A stretch of DNA of 38,734 nucleotides from Gammaproteobacteria bacterium (GTDB taxonomy: Bacteria; Pseudomonadota; Gammaproteobacteria; UBA6429; Thiohalophilaceae): positions 1 to 38,734 of the forward strand of contig WFVC01000029.1 in the NCBI GenBank assembly GCA_015491815.1, in the 5' to 3' direction. The notes under the pieces are model-generated. The model searched no databases. It had not been told where the DNA came from and was given only the letters and a program-made list of their open reading frames with translations. Each line of letters begins with the position of its first letter. Position 1 is the first letter of the stretch. Shown here piece by piece: positions 15,838-24,479 of this stretch. The translations under genes were made by a program, and so were the position numbers.

Positions 15838-17363
15838 TTATGACGCACCCCGGTTTGCCCGAACTCTGGGGCTATCTGGTCTGGGGATTTATGCTGTCGC
15901 TTGGCGTCTGGTCATTGTTTGCCGCTACTCCCGCTGAGCGGCCGCGCCGAACCCTGAATCTGAAAACCTTCCGGCTGACCCGGCCGGTGTTGCAGTTACT
16001 GCTTTATTCGCGCTGGCCTTTGCAATTATTGAAAATCATAGTCGTGGCGATTTTTTTGCTGGTCATTGTCGCCGGACTTTATGGAACCCCGATTGCGGAA
16101 AGAAATCTGGCTACCGTGCTGACCTGGAATATCTGGTGGGCGGGCTTGATTGTCTCGGTTTTTTTCATCGGTTCAGCGTGGTGCGCAGTCTGCCCCTGGG
16201 ATACGCTGGCAAGCTGGATGGTCAGGCCGCGCCTGTGGCTGGGCAAAATACATTTTAAAATTAGCAATAGTCTTGATCTGAAAGTCCCGCGTTACTTACG
16301 CAACGTCTGGCCGGCATTGCTGATGTTTGTCGGCCTGACCTGGCTGGAGCTGGGTATCGGCGTGACTACCAGTCCCTATGCAACGGCTCTGTTATCCCTG
16401 TTGATGGTGGTGCTGGCGACACTGGGCATGGCCCTGTTCAGAAACAAGGCGTTTTGCCGTTTTGTCTGCCCGGTGGGGCGGACGATAGGTTTTTATTCAC
16501 AACTGGCGCCGGTGGAACTACGACCGATTGACACCGAACTTTGCGCCCGTTGCACCACGCTGGAATGCTACAACGGCACGGATAAAATCGATCCCTGTCC
16601 GACCCAACTGGTGATGGGAAGCCTGAGCCAGAATACCTATTGCACCTCCTGCGGAAATTGCGCACGTAGTTGTCCGCAACAGAATGTTTCATGGCGTCTG
16701 CGTCCTCCGAGTCAGGAGGCGATTGCCGATGCGCGCCCGCACTGGGACGAAGCCTGGTTTATGCTTGGATTGCTCGCCATGACTACGTTTCACGGCCTGA
16801 CCATGATGCCGTTCTGGGAACAATGGATGACGGCCTTTGCACAGATGATTGGCGATTCGGGTCAGTTGTTGATGAGTTTTTCGGTGGGGCTGTTTGTCAG
16901 CATGCTTCTGCCCGCCTTATTGTACGCGCTGAGCGTTTTTATGCTTCAGCATTTCAATGCGAATAAAAAAGATTTTCGATCGCTGTTTATCGGACTGGTG
17001 TTTGTCTCCTTGCCGCTGGCTTTTGCCTATCATCTTGCGCACAATCTTAACCATCTGGTGCGAGAGGGCGCCGGTTTGCTCGGCATGTTTAAGAATCCAC
17101 TGGGAATCGGGCTTGAGCCACTGAGTATGGCGGAGAAACATCAGCGGCATTTTGAAATGCTGATCTCACAGGATGCCCTGTTTGCGATACAGGGGCTGTT
17201 AATGATGTTTGGCTTCTGGCTGGCGATAAAAGTTCTGCGTCATCGCGGTCAGCGTTTGCTACCCGAGGCGGGTTGGCGCATGTTGCCGATGCTGCTATTT
17301 ATTTTTTTAATTAACGGTTTTAATCTGTGGTTGCTGATGCAGCCTATGATTATGAGAATGTAA
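15834..17363 (+). CDS. Large membrane polyferredoxin (NapH-like, about ten helices)
   Basis: 509 residues. The N-terminal half is NapH-like: GSAWCAVCPWDTL and CRFVCPVGRTIGF at the membrane, then a soluble region with LCARCTTLECYNG...CPTQ and YCTSCGNCARSC, room for two [4Fe-4S] clusters. The C-terminal half adds five or six helices, including AYHLAHNLNHL with several His that could bind haem or a metal. Longer than NapH (about 300) and lacking the periplasmic flavin domain of NosR. It probably relays electrons across the membrane for the FixH-like partner. An alternative start lies at 15840. Confidence 0.75.
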   Translation: MIMTHPGLPELWGYLVWGFMLSLGVWSLFAATPAERPRRTLNLKTFRLTRPVLQLLLYSRWPLQLLKIIVVAIFLLVIVAGLYGTPIAERNLATVLTWNIWWAGLIVSVFFIGSAWCAVCPWDTLASWMVRPRLWLGKIHFKISNSLDLKVPRYLRNVWPALLMFVGLTWLELGIGVTTSPYATALLSLLMVVLATLGMALFRNKAFCRFVCPVGRTIGFYSQLAPVELRPIDTELCARCTTLECYNGTDKIDPCPTQLVMGSLSQNTYCTSCGNCARSCPQQNVSWRLRPPSQEAIADARPHWDEAWFMLGLLAMTTFHGLTMMPFWEQWMTAFAQMIGDSGQLLMSFSVGLFVSMLLPALLYALSVFMLQHFNANKKDFRSLFIGLVFVSLPLAFAYHLAHNLNHLVREGAGLLGMFKNPLGIGLEPLSMAEKHQRHFEMLISQDALFAIQGLLMMFGFWLAIKVLRHRGQRLLPEAGWRMLPMLLFIFLINGFNLWLLMQPMIMRM

Positions 17364-17373
17364 GGGACGCTGA

Positions 17374-17970
17374 ATGGATCGTAGAGAATTTTTCAGACGC
17401 AGCGCCAATAAAGTCGCAAAGAAAGTCACCGTGCATGTTAATGATAAGGTAGAGAAGAATGCCGCGCACTGGATACGTCCTCCTTTTGCGATGGATGAAT
17501 TAAATTTTCTGCTGGCTTGCACCCGCTGTAAAGGCTGCATCGAAGCCTGTCGCTATGATGTTATTTTTCCCTTGCCCGCAAGGCGGGGAGCGCAGGTGGT
17601 TTCGACGCCGGTGCTGGATCTGTTAAATAAGGCCTGTCATCTGTGTGAGGACTGGCCCTGTGTACAGGCCTGTGAAACCGGCGCGTTGAAATTACCGGTG
17701 AAAGAAATTGACGATGATTCAGAACCGGAAGCTCAAGCGCGCGTGCTGCCAAAGCTTGCCCGTGTTTCAATCGATGAAAAAAATTGTCTGCCATATTCCG
17801 GGCCGGAATGCGGCGCCTGTCAGGGGAGTTGCCCGGTTCCCGACGCCCTGATCTGGGAAGGTGAAAAACCGTTCATCAATGAAGCGAACTGCAGCGGTTG
17901 CGGCTTATGCCGTGAGGCCTGCATATTTGATCCTAAAGCGATTCGGATACAATCGAAACACGCATCCTGA
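17374..17970 (+). CDS. napF: NapF-type cytoplasmic ferredoxin
   Basis: 198 residues with four [4Fe-4S] motifs: CTRCKGCIEAC, CHLCEDWPCVQAC, CLPYSGPECGACQGSC and CSGCGLCREAC. The opening WIRPPFAMDELNFLLACTRC follows NapF (IRPPW..DE..FL..CTRC). The N-terminus has arginine pairs (DRREFFRRS) but no hydrophobic stretch, so it should stay in the cytoplasm, where NapF helps mature NapA's iron-sulfur centre. It is longer than the 164-residue E. coli NapF because of an acidic insert (about 108-118). An aaggga site precedes the ATG. Confidence 0.82.
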   Translation: MDRREFFRRSANKVAKKVTVHVNDKVEKNAAHWIRPPFAMDELNFLLACTRCKGCIEACRYDVIFPLPARRGAQVVSTPVLDLLNKACHLCEDWPCVQACETGALKLPVKEIDDDSEPEAQARVLPKLARVSIDEKNCLPYSGPECGACQGSCPVPDALIWEGEKPFINEANCSGCGLCREACIFDPKAIRIQSKHAS

Positions 17971-18008
17971 TTTCATCCTTTTGGGTTGCGCTGTTTGAGT
18001 CGAAAAGA

Positions 18009-18034
18009 TGCGGCTGAAGCCGCACCTGCAGGTG
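18009..18034. other. Back-to-back palindromes between convergent napF and napC
   Basis: In the 67-bp convergent gap, tgcggctgaagccgca (18009-18024) is a 7-bp inverted repeat and cacctgcaggtg (18023-18034) a perfect palindrome. They could end transcription from both sides, but neither has a clear T run. Confidence 0.4.
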
Positions 18035-18037
18035 ATA

Positions 18038-18736
18038 TCAATCCCAGTCCTCATTATCTTGTTCCGGCATATCAGGATGACAGCGCTGGCAGGGAATATT
18101 TTTCTCACTGTAGTAATCATGGTCATCGTCATCACCACCCCGGTAGGGTTCGTAGTCATCGGGTAGGTGGTGGGCAATCCCTTTGTGGCAGTCGATACAG
18201 GTTTTGCCGCGCTGTTGTGACAGACTGTGTATGGTGCGGCTGCGACTTTGTTGACGCTCCATATTCATGGCGCTGAAATTATGACAGTTGCGGCATTCCC
18301 TTGAATCCGTGTCTTTCATGGTTTCCCAGACATGACTGGCCAGTTCCAGTCGTTTAGCCTGAAATTTTTCCGGCGTATCAATCGAGCCCAATACCTTATG
18401 CATCAGCTCATTGGTGGCCTGAATTTTTCGTAACAATTTGTGTTTCCATTCGCGCGGGACATGACAGTCCGGGCAGGTGGCGCGAACACCGGTGCGATTA
18501 CTGTAATGAATGGTGTGGCGATATTCCTGATAGACGTTTTCTTTCATTTCATGACAGGTAATGCAGAAATCCATATTATTGGTTTCTTCCATCGCGGTAT
18601 TGAATGCGCCCCAGAATATAATGCCGAGAATGAAAACAGCAAAAAGGAAAAGTAGTAGATAGATGCTGCTGAGGTGTCTTATCGTGTGCTGCAGGCGTTG
18701 TAAAAGATCAGGTTTCTGAGATTTTTTATCTGACAT
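18038..18736 (-). CDS. napC: NapC/NirT-family membrane cytochrome c with five haem sites
   Basis: 232 residues: one N-terminal anchor (about 23-44), then haem motifs CITCH (58-62), CPDCH (88-92), CRNCH (148-152) and CIDCH (180-184), the tetrahaem NapC/NirT plan with MDFCITCHEM and HKGIAHHLP. A fifth site, CQRCH at 216-220, follows an Asp-rich stretch (GGDDDDHDYY) near the C-terminus and is not part of standard NapC. NapC proteins oxidise quinol and pass electrons to periplasmic reductases. It is convergent with napF rather than in the operon. Confidence 0.88.
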   Translation of the reverse strand: MSDKKSQKPDLLQRLQHTIRHLSSIYLLLFLFAVFILGIIFWGAFNTAMEETNNMDFCITCHEMKENVYQEYRHTIHYSNRTGVRATCPDCHVPREWKHKLLRKIQATNELMHKVLGSIDTPEKFQAKRLELASHVWETMKDTDSRECRNCHNFSAMNMERQQSRSRTIHSLSQQRGKTCIDCHKGIAHHLPDDYEPYRGGDDDDHDYYSEKNIPCQRCHPDMPEQDNEDWD

Positions 18737-18838
18737 AACGGGATTAAAAATTCGAATAATTCGTTATTATATCAGTACTAACAGATTAAGAGAATCTAAT
18801 GCAGCGGACATGAACAAAGCAAAATGTAAAAGTTTTTT

Positions 18839-18989
18839 TAAGGAAACTCTGATTAATTCCGTTCACCCTGAGCTTGTCGAAGGGTGAACCATATAACATT
18901 ATGATTTTACATGCTTAGCGTTCATGGTTTGACCCTTCGTCAGGCTCAGGACTTCACCACGAACGACGGAATTAATCAGAGCTTTCTTA
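18839..18989. mobile_element. MITE-like palindromic element, copy 1
   Basis: A 151-bp element between napC and nei with terminal inverted repeats: left taaggaaactctgattaat and right, reversed, taagaaagctctgattaat. The arms hold ccctgagcttgtcgaaggg-type sequence and the whole unit can fold into one long imperfect hairpin. A second copy lies at 30978-31113 in the same orientation. No coding capacity. Compared with copy 2, it has extra bases in the right arm (around 18940-18955). Confidence 0.8.
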
Positions 18990-19005
18990 AATTATTGTGA
19001 GAATT

Positions 19006-19836
19006 TCATGAACTGGTTTTTGTCTGACAGGTCGGGCAAATATAGCCCATTTTTCCGGCATAGTTTCCTTTTACAATCGTAGTCTCGCAGCGGTAACAGG
19101 GCAGGCCGTCACGACGATAGACATGGAAGCGGTAATCTTCAAATTTTACTCCCTGTTTATGCAAACCTCTCGCCCGCGTTATCAGATTGGTAATTCCACC
19201 TGTTTTATAGCTTTGCCTGATCAGTTTAAGACAGTTCTTTGCCAGACGCTGGCGCTGTGATTTTTCAAGATCGACAAGTCGCGCACAGGGATGTATCCGG
19301 CTGATATGCAGGGCTTCACAGCATAGATAGTTTCCCATACCGGAAATAAAACGCTGATCCTGTAATAGTCCCATCAGCTGGCGGCGCTGAAACTGCGGAT
19401 CTTCGAAACGTAAAACAAGATTCTCAGGGCGGGTATCCTCGGCCAGCAATTCCGGGCCCAGTTTTTTCAGGTAAGGATGCTGGTCGAGATGGGCGCTTCT
19501 TATGACTTCAATGTCTGAGGCGCTGTAAAGCAGCGCCATTGTATCCCGGGTATGGATCGCCAGGCGCAAAGAACGACTGCTGGATGGGTAGTCTCCGTCG
19601 GGTGTTATCTGCCAACGCCCGTAAAGCTGGTTATGGCTGTAGATTGTCAGGCCGTTATCAAACTCCGTTAAGACGGCCTTACTGCGGGAACGGACCGATA
19701 TAATTTTTGCCGCCAGCAGTTTTTTTTCAAAGCGCTTCAGATGACTGAAGGCGAAATAAATCCGGCTGACTTTAGCGCCTGTGAGGGCGGCGTTAAGCGC
19801 ATCCGCCGCGCGTTTTATTTCCGGACCTTCGGGCAT
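19006..19836 (-). CDS. nei: Endonuclease VIII (Fpg/Nei family DNA glycosylase)
   Basis: 276 residues. MPEGPEIKRAADAL at the N-terminus provides the catalytic Pro2 and Glu3 and matches Nei rather than MutM. SGMGNYLCCEALHISRIHP belongs to the helix-two-turn-helix region, and the C-terminal zinc finger is CYRC...CPTC. It removes oxidised pyrimidines and cleaves the strand. It sits 9 bp after pepN in the same direction, so it may be cotranscribed. Confidence 0.9.
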   Translation of the reverse strand: MPEGPEIKRAADALNAALTGAKVSRIYFAFSHLKRFEKKLLAAKIISVRSRSKAVLTEFDNGLTIYSHNQLYGRWQITPDGDYPSSSRSLRLAIHTRDTMALLYSASDIEVIRSAHLDQHPYLKKLGPELLAEDTRPENLVLRFEDPQFQRRQLMGLLQDQRFISGMGNYLCCEALHISRIHPCARLVDLEKSQRQRLAKNCLKLIRQSYKTGGITNLITRARGLHKQGVKFEDYRFHVYRRDGLPCYRCETTIVKGNYAGKMGYICPTCQTKTSS

Positions 19837-19845
19837 ACCTCTGTT

Positions 19846-22518
19846 TCACTCCTGCAGGCTGCGGCTGGCAATTTCATAGACGTCTTTTGATAGCCCCGGG
19901 TGTTGGCTGATGCGTTCAAGCTGTTCGCGCATAAGATCCTGACGCGCCGCATCGAAGCGCCGCCAGCGACTCAGGCTTTGCACCATGCGGGCGGCAATTT
20001 GCGGATTGAGTTCATCCAGCACCAACACCTGTTCGGCAAGAAAACGATAACTACTGCCATCAACCCGGTGAAAGTTGACCGGGTTTGCGGCGCAGAAGCG
20101 GCCAATCAGGCTGCGCACAAGGTTTGGGTTTTTAATCGAGAAAGCCGGGTGCTGCATAAGTTCCTGCACCTTGTTCAGCGTATCCGCCGAACTGGAGGTG
20201 GCCTGAATGGAAAACCATTTTTCAACCACCTGCCGATCATGTTTCCATTTGTCATAAAACGCATCCAGCGCCGGTTGGCGTTGAGGAATATCATGCTGGC
20301 TGAGAATAGACAGAGCGGCGAGCATATCGGTCATATTATTCGCCTGTTCGAACTGCTGCAGGCAATGCTGCTGATACTGGGGGTTGTCCAGTTCCAGAAA
20401 ATAACTCAAACAGAGATTCTTCAGGCTGCGCCGGGCCATGTCGGTTGCGTTGAACTGATAATCAACGCATATATTATTTTCTTCATAAATTTTCAACCAG
20501 TCTTTTTCCAGCGCCTCCGCCAGTTGTCGACGCATGAACTGGCGCACGGCGTGAATCGCATCAACATCGACGACCGCGCATTGATCGGCAAGATAGGATT
20601 CGGACGGCAGGCTTAATGCCTGTGCGATGAGCGCTTTATCCAGCGCCGCATTATTTAATGTTGAGCGGCAGGCATCGATGAACAGGGCAGGCAAATGTAA
20701 GTGTCTGTCCGCCTGGTAGTCCTCGACAAGATCAAGCATGATCTTGATAGCCAGCGTCTGCCCGGCATCCCAGCGATTGAACTCATCGCTGTCGTGGGCA
20801 AACAGAAAGGCCAGCTCGTCATTATCATGCGGCAGCGAGATTTTAACCGGCGCGGAAAATCCGCGCCCCAGCGAAAGCACGGGTTTTTCCGGAATGCCGG
20901 TAAAGATCCAGCTTTGTTCGGCGTCATTGAGCGATAACATTCTGGAAAAAGATGCCTCTGTCGTTGTTTCATTTTCCAGCCTCAGTGGCAGCGCATGACC
21001 CTGCCTGTCCAGCAGGCCCATTGCCAGTGGAATGTGAAACGGCTGTTTATCCGTTTGTCCCGGGGTTGGCGGGCAGGACTGGCGAATGCTTAAGGTATAG
21101 CGTTGGTTCTGTTGGTCATAGCTTTCATTCACACTGAGCTCAGGCGTGCCGGCCTGTGAATACCAGTTCCTGAACTGGCTTAGATCAATATTATTGGCGT
21201 CTTCCATCGCGCGCACAAAATCATCGGTGGTGACCGCCTGACCGTCGTGGCGCTCAAAATAAAGATCCGTGCCTTTCCGGAATCCGTCTCGACCGAGAAT
21301 ATTACACAGCATGCGCACCACTTCCGCGCCCTTGTTATAAACGGTAACGGTATAGAAGTTGCTGATCTCAATATAATGATCCGGGCGGATGGGGTGGGCC
21401 ATGGGACCGGCGTCTTCAGCAAACTGGTGGGCGCGCAATACGTTGACATCGTCGATGCGTTGCACGGCGCGGGAATTGAGATCGGCGGAAAATTCCTGAT
21501 CCCGGAATACCGTAAAGCCTTCTTTTAAACTGAGCTGGAACCAGTCACGGCAGGTGACGCGATTGCCCGACCAGTTGTGAAAATATTCATGGGCGATGAT
21601 GCTTTGAATCCGGTAGTAATCTTGATCCGTCGCCGTTTGCGGACTGGCGAGCACGCAGGAGGAATTAAAAATATTCAGTCCCTTGTTTTCCATGGCTCCC
21701 ATATTAAAATCATTGACCGCTACCACCATGTAAATATCCAGATCATATTCCCGTCCATAGGTGTCCTCGTCCCACTTCATCGCCTGTTTCAGTGAGTTCA
21801 GCGCGTGATCGCATTTGTGAATATTTTCAGCTTCGGTGAACAGTTGCAATTTTATGTCACGCCCGCTCATGCTGGTGAAGCGATCTTCCTGACAGGCCAG
21901 ATCGCCGGCCACCAGCGCAAACAGATAACTGGGTTTGAGACTGGGATCCTGCCAGCTCACCCAGTGGCGTCCATCGTCCAGATCCCCGCTGTCAATTTTA
22001 TTGCCGTTGGAAAGCAGGATGGGATATTTATTTTTATCGGCGCGGATGGTGACTTTAAAGCGGGACATGACGTCCGGCCGATCAGGAAAAAAGGTGATCC
22101 GGCGAAAGCCTTCGGCTTCACACTGGGTGCAGAACATCCCGCTGGAAAGATACAGACCTTCCAGCGCGGTGTTTTCCTGCGGGTTTATCTGCGTTTCAAT
22201 TTCAAGTTCAAACTGTTCCGGGGGGGTAAGAATGCTGAGGCTTTCATCTTCAAGTTGATACTGGTGTGGCGCCAGAATTTCACTGTTTAACTTGAGCATG
22301 ATCAATTGAAGATGACTGGCGTCAAGTTTCAGGGCGACGGGCTTTTTTATCCCGGGCGCGCGTTTGAAGGCAAGCCGTGAATACACCCGGGTGCGGGTTT
22401 CGTGAAGGTCGAATGTTAATTCAACGCTATCGAGCTGATAGTCCGGTTTTTTATAATCGCGGAGGTAAATCGTCGCGGGTGCGCCAGGATTGGCGTCTGC
22501 CGGTTTGCTGTTTGTCAT
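19846..22518 (-). CDS. pepN: Aminopeptidase N (M1 family)
   Basis: 890 residues, typical of gammaproteobacterial PepN. The substrate-binding GAMEN is at 274-278, the zinc motif HEYFH at 310-314 with E333 as third ligand (LKEGFTVFRDQEFS). The N-terminal YLRDYKKPDYQLDSVELTFDL and the C-terminal helical superhelix fit the family. It is a cytoplasmic broad-specificity aminopeptidase. The frame is intact throughout. Confidence 0.95.
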   Translation of the reverse strand: MTNSKPADANPGAPATIYLRDYKKPDYQLDSVELTFDLHETRTRVYSRLAFKRAPGIKKPVALKLDASHLQLIMLKLNSEILAPHQYQLEDESLSILTPPEQFELEIETQINPQENTALEGLYLSSGMFCTQCEAEGFRRITFFPDRPDVMSRFKVTIRADKNKYPILLSNGNKIDSGDLDDGRHWVSWQDPSLKPSYLFALVAGDLACQEDRFTSMSGRDIKLQLFTEAENIHKCDHALNSLKQAMKWDEDTYGREYDLDIYMVVAVNDFNMGAMENKGLNIFNSSCVLASPQTATDQDYYRIQSIIAHEYFHNWSGNRVTCRDWFQLSLKEGFTVFRDQEFSADLNSRAVQRIDDVNVLRAHQFAEDAGPMAHPIRPDHYIEISNFYTVTVYNKGAEVVRMLCNILGRDGFRKGTDLYFERHDGQAVTTDDFVRAMEDANNIDLSQFRNWYSQAGTPELSVNESYDQQNQRYTLSIRQSCPPTPGQTDKQPFHIPLAMGLLDRQGHALPLRLENETTTEASFSRMLSLNDAEQSWIFTGIPEKPVLSLGRGFSAPVKISLPHDNDELAFLFAHDSDEFNRWDAGQTLAIKIMLDLVEDYQADRHLHLPALFIDACRSTLNNAALDKALIAQALSLPSESYLADQCAVVDVDAIHAVRQFMRRQLAEALEKDWLKIYEENNICVDYQFNATDMARRSLKNLCLSYFLELDNPQYQQHCLQQFEQANNMTDMLAALSILSQHDIPQRQPALDAFYDKWKHDRQVVEKWFSIQATSSSADTLNKVQELMQHPAFSIKNPNLVRSLIGRFCAANPVNFHRVDGSSYRFLAEQVLVLDELNPQIAARMVQSLSRWRRFDAARQDLMREQLERISQHPGLSKDVYEIASRSLQE

Positions 22519-22565
22519 TGATTAAAGCCTGTGTGGTTTGGATTATCTCTGATAAATAGATTGAA

Positions 22566-23735
22566 TCAGATTTTGTTCGTTGGTTTAAGACCGCGATGAA
22601 TGCTGATCTGGCCAAAGCGGTTTTTTATTTGATCGGCAAGCTGATCGAGTTCACGTTGTTTTTCCTGTTCGGGATGACTGAACAGGTCGGCCTGTTGGAC
22701 GCCCGAGGGTTGTCGGCTGAGGCTACTGGTTCCCATTCCCAGCAAACGAATCGCCCGGGGGCGACCCGCCAGCGCGGTGTCGAGAAGCGTTTTTGCCGCC
22801 TGCCATAATTCTTTTGTCGTTTGCGAATGGCTTGGCAAACTCATGGCGCGGGTAATGGTTTTAAAATCAGCAAAGCGAAGTTTGATCTGCACAGTTCTGG
22901 CGTAAAACCCCTGCTGGCGTAAACGAAAGGCGACCTGTTCGGTCAGCTCCAGCAAATGATTTTGCAACACGCTTCGCTCGCTGATATCCACGGCAAAGGT
23001 GGTTTCATTGGAAATGGATTTCGCCCGGCTATCGGTAACGATTTTGCGCGGGTCGATGCCCTGTGCCAGATTCCAGATGTGTTCGCCAAATTTTCCGAAA
23101 CGATACTGCAGCGCTTGCAGAGGTTGCTGGCGCAGCTGTTTAATCGTATGGATGCCCAGTCGCTCGAATTCACCGCCGGTGACTTTGCCGACGCCCCACA
23201 GGCGACTCACCGGCAGAGGATCAAGAAAGGCCTGCACTTCTTCTTTTTTCACCACGACAAAGCCGTTGGGTTTATCGATGTCCGAAGCGATTTTGGCGAC
23301 GAACTTGCTCGGCGCAATTCCTACGGATGCGGCTAATGATAATTCATTGGCGATGTCATGTTTGATTCTTTTCCCGATAGTTACGGCGTCGCCGAACAGA
23401 CGTTCACTGGCGGTGACTTCCAGAAAGGCTTCATCCAGTGACAGGGGTTCGATCTCCGGTGTGTAGCGCTGGAATATTTCCCGGATCTGGTGAGAAATTT
23501 TGCTATAAAGCGGCATGCGCACCGGCAGGGTGACCAGCTGCGGGCAAAGCCGCTGCGCCTGCGCCACCGGCATGGCGCTGTGAATACCGTATTTTCTGGC
23601 GGCGTAGTTGGCAGCGGCGACTACGCCGCGATCCTGCGCGGAACCGCCGACCACCACCGGCAGTTTGGCCAGTCCCGGTTGTTCACGCATTTCCACCGAA
23701 GCGTAGAAGGCGTCCATGTCGACGTGAATGATCAT
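22566..23735 (-). CDS. dinB: DNA polymerase IV (Y family)
   Basis: 389 residues. Catalytic acids are D6 and D8 in HVDMDAFYASVE and D101-E102 in PLSLDEAFLEVT. The thumb helix-hairpin-helix, SRLWGVGKVTGGEFERLGI, and the little-finger domain follow. It performs error-prone translesion synthesis. I see no LexA box close to the start in the 39-bp gap to the transglycosylase gene. Confidence 0.94.
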   Translation of the reverse strand: MIIHVDMDAFYASVEMREQPGLAKLPVVVGGSAQDRGVVAAANYAARKYGIHSAMPVAQAQRLCPQLVTLPVRMPLYSKISHQIREIFQRYTPEIEPLSLDEAFLEVTASERLFGDAVTIGKRIKHDIANELSLAASVGIAPSKFVAKIASDIDKPNGFVVVKKEEVQAFLDPLPVSRLWGVGKVTGGEFERLGIHTIKQLRQQPLQALQYRFGKFGEHIWNLAQGIDPRKIVTDSRAKSISNETTFAVDISERSVLQNHLLELTEQVAFRLRQQGFYARTVQIKLRFADFKTITRAMSLPSHSQTTKELWQAAKTLLDTALAGRPRAIRLLGMGTSSLSRQPSGVQQADLFSHPEQEKQRELDQLADQIKNRFGQISIHRGLKPTNKI

Positions 23736-23774
23736 TGATGTCTGGTGATCGTATAGAAAAATTAACTGCCGGAT

Positions 23775-24425
23775 TTAATGACGACTATAGTAAGTTCGAT
23801 ATTGCATGACCTTTTTCACATAGCGCCGGGTTTCCCGGTAGGGCGGCACGCCATTGTATTTGGCCACAGCCGATTCTCCGGCATTGTAGGCGGCCAGCGC
23901 CAGATGCAGGCGGTTGTCATAGCGATTCAGAAGATCGCGCAGGTAGCGAATGCCGGCGTCCAGATTCTGTTCCGGGCTGTAGAGATCGCTGACTCCGTAA
24001 CGGGCGGCAGTCTGGGGCATCAACTGCATCAGCCCCGAGGCGCCCTTGCGTGAGGTGGCGGTCGAATTAAAATCAGATTCAGTGCGAATCACCGCCTTGA
24101 CCAGCGCCGGATCCACCTGATGCTGTTTTGACAGATCCTTGATCAGCGGTTCGAAGTGTTTAATTTGCGCCAGACCGCGGGTTTCACGAGGCTGGTAGGC
24201 GCCGGCTACGAGGTGACCCATACCGTCGATGCGCGGGCTTTTGCGAATTAATTGATGGCCTTTTTCATACAGGGGTCGATCTGACATGATCCGGCTGCCA
24301 TCGGGCAACTGATATAAATAATAACGGGGAGCGGACGTTGATCCGGCGGAACCTGCCGCCAGTACAGGGGCGCTGTTGCCGAGAATCAGCAGCAGTAGCA
24401 GGCCTGTTTTTTTAAGCTCATTCAC
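23775..24425 (-). CDS. Lytic transglycosylase with DUF4124 and SLT domains
   Basis: 216 residues: a signal peptide (to about residue 24), a DUF4124-like segment (YYLYQLPDGSRIMSDRPL), and a soluble lytic transglycosylase domain with catalytic E116 in VIRTESDFN, then GASGLMQLMPQTAARYGV and AYNAGESAVAKYNGVPPYRET. It would cut peptidoglycan glycan strands in the periplasm. Similar to other small single-domain SLT proteins of gammaproteobacteria. Confidence 0.9.
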   Translation of the reverse strand: MNELKKTGLLLLLILGNSAPVLAAGSAGSTSAPRYYLYQLPDGSRIMSDRPLYEKGHQLIRKSPRIDGMGHLVAGAYQPRETRGLAQIKHFEPLIKDLSKQHQVDPALVKAVIRTESDFNSTATSRKGASGLMQLMPQTAARYGVSDLYSPEQNLDAGIRYLRDLLNRYDNRLHLALAAYNAGESAVAKYNGVPPYRETRRYVKKVMQYRTYYSRH

Positions 24426-24479
24426 GGGTGTCTTTCTCCAGCACTGGCGTATTATCAGTCGGTCAATCCGGCAAAGAGT

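Noticed and set aside
15834-17363. NosR identity for the large polyferredoxin
   Set aside because: It has the membrane polyferredoxin part but no N-terminal periplasmic FMN-binding domain, and no nosZ or nosDFY is nearby.
19900-20616. 238-residue plus-strand frame
   Set aside because: Antisense shadow of pepN, whose frame has all M1 family motifs.
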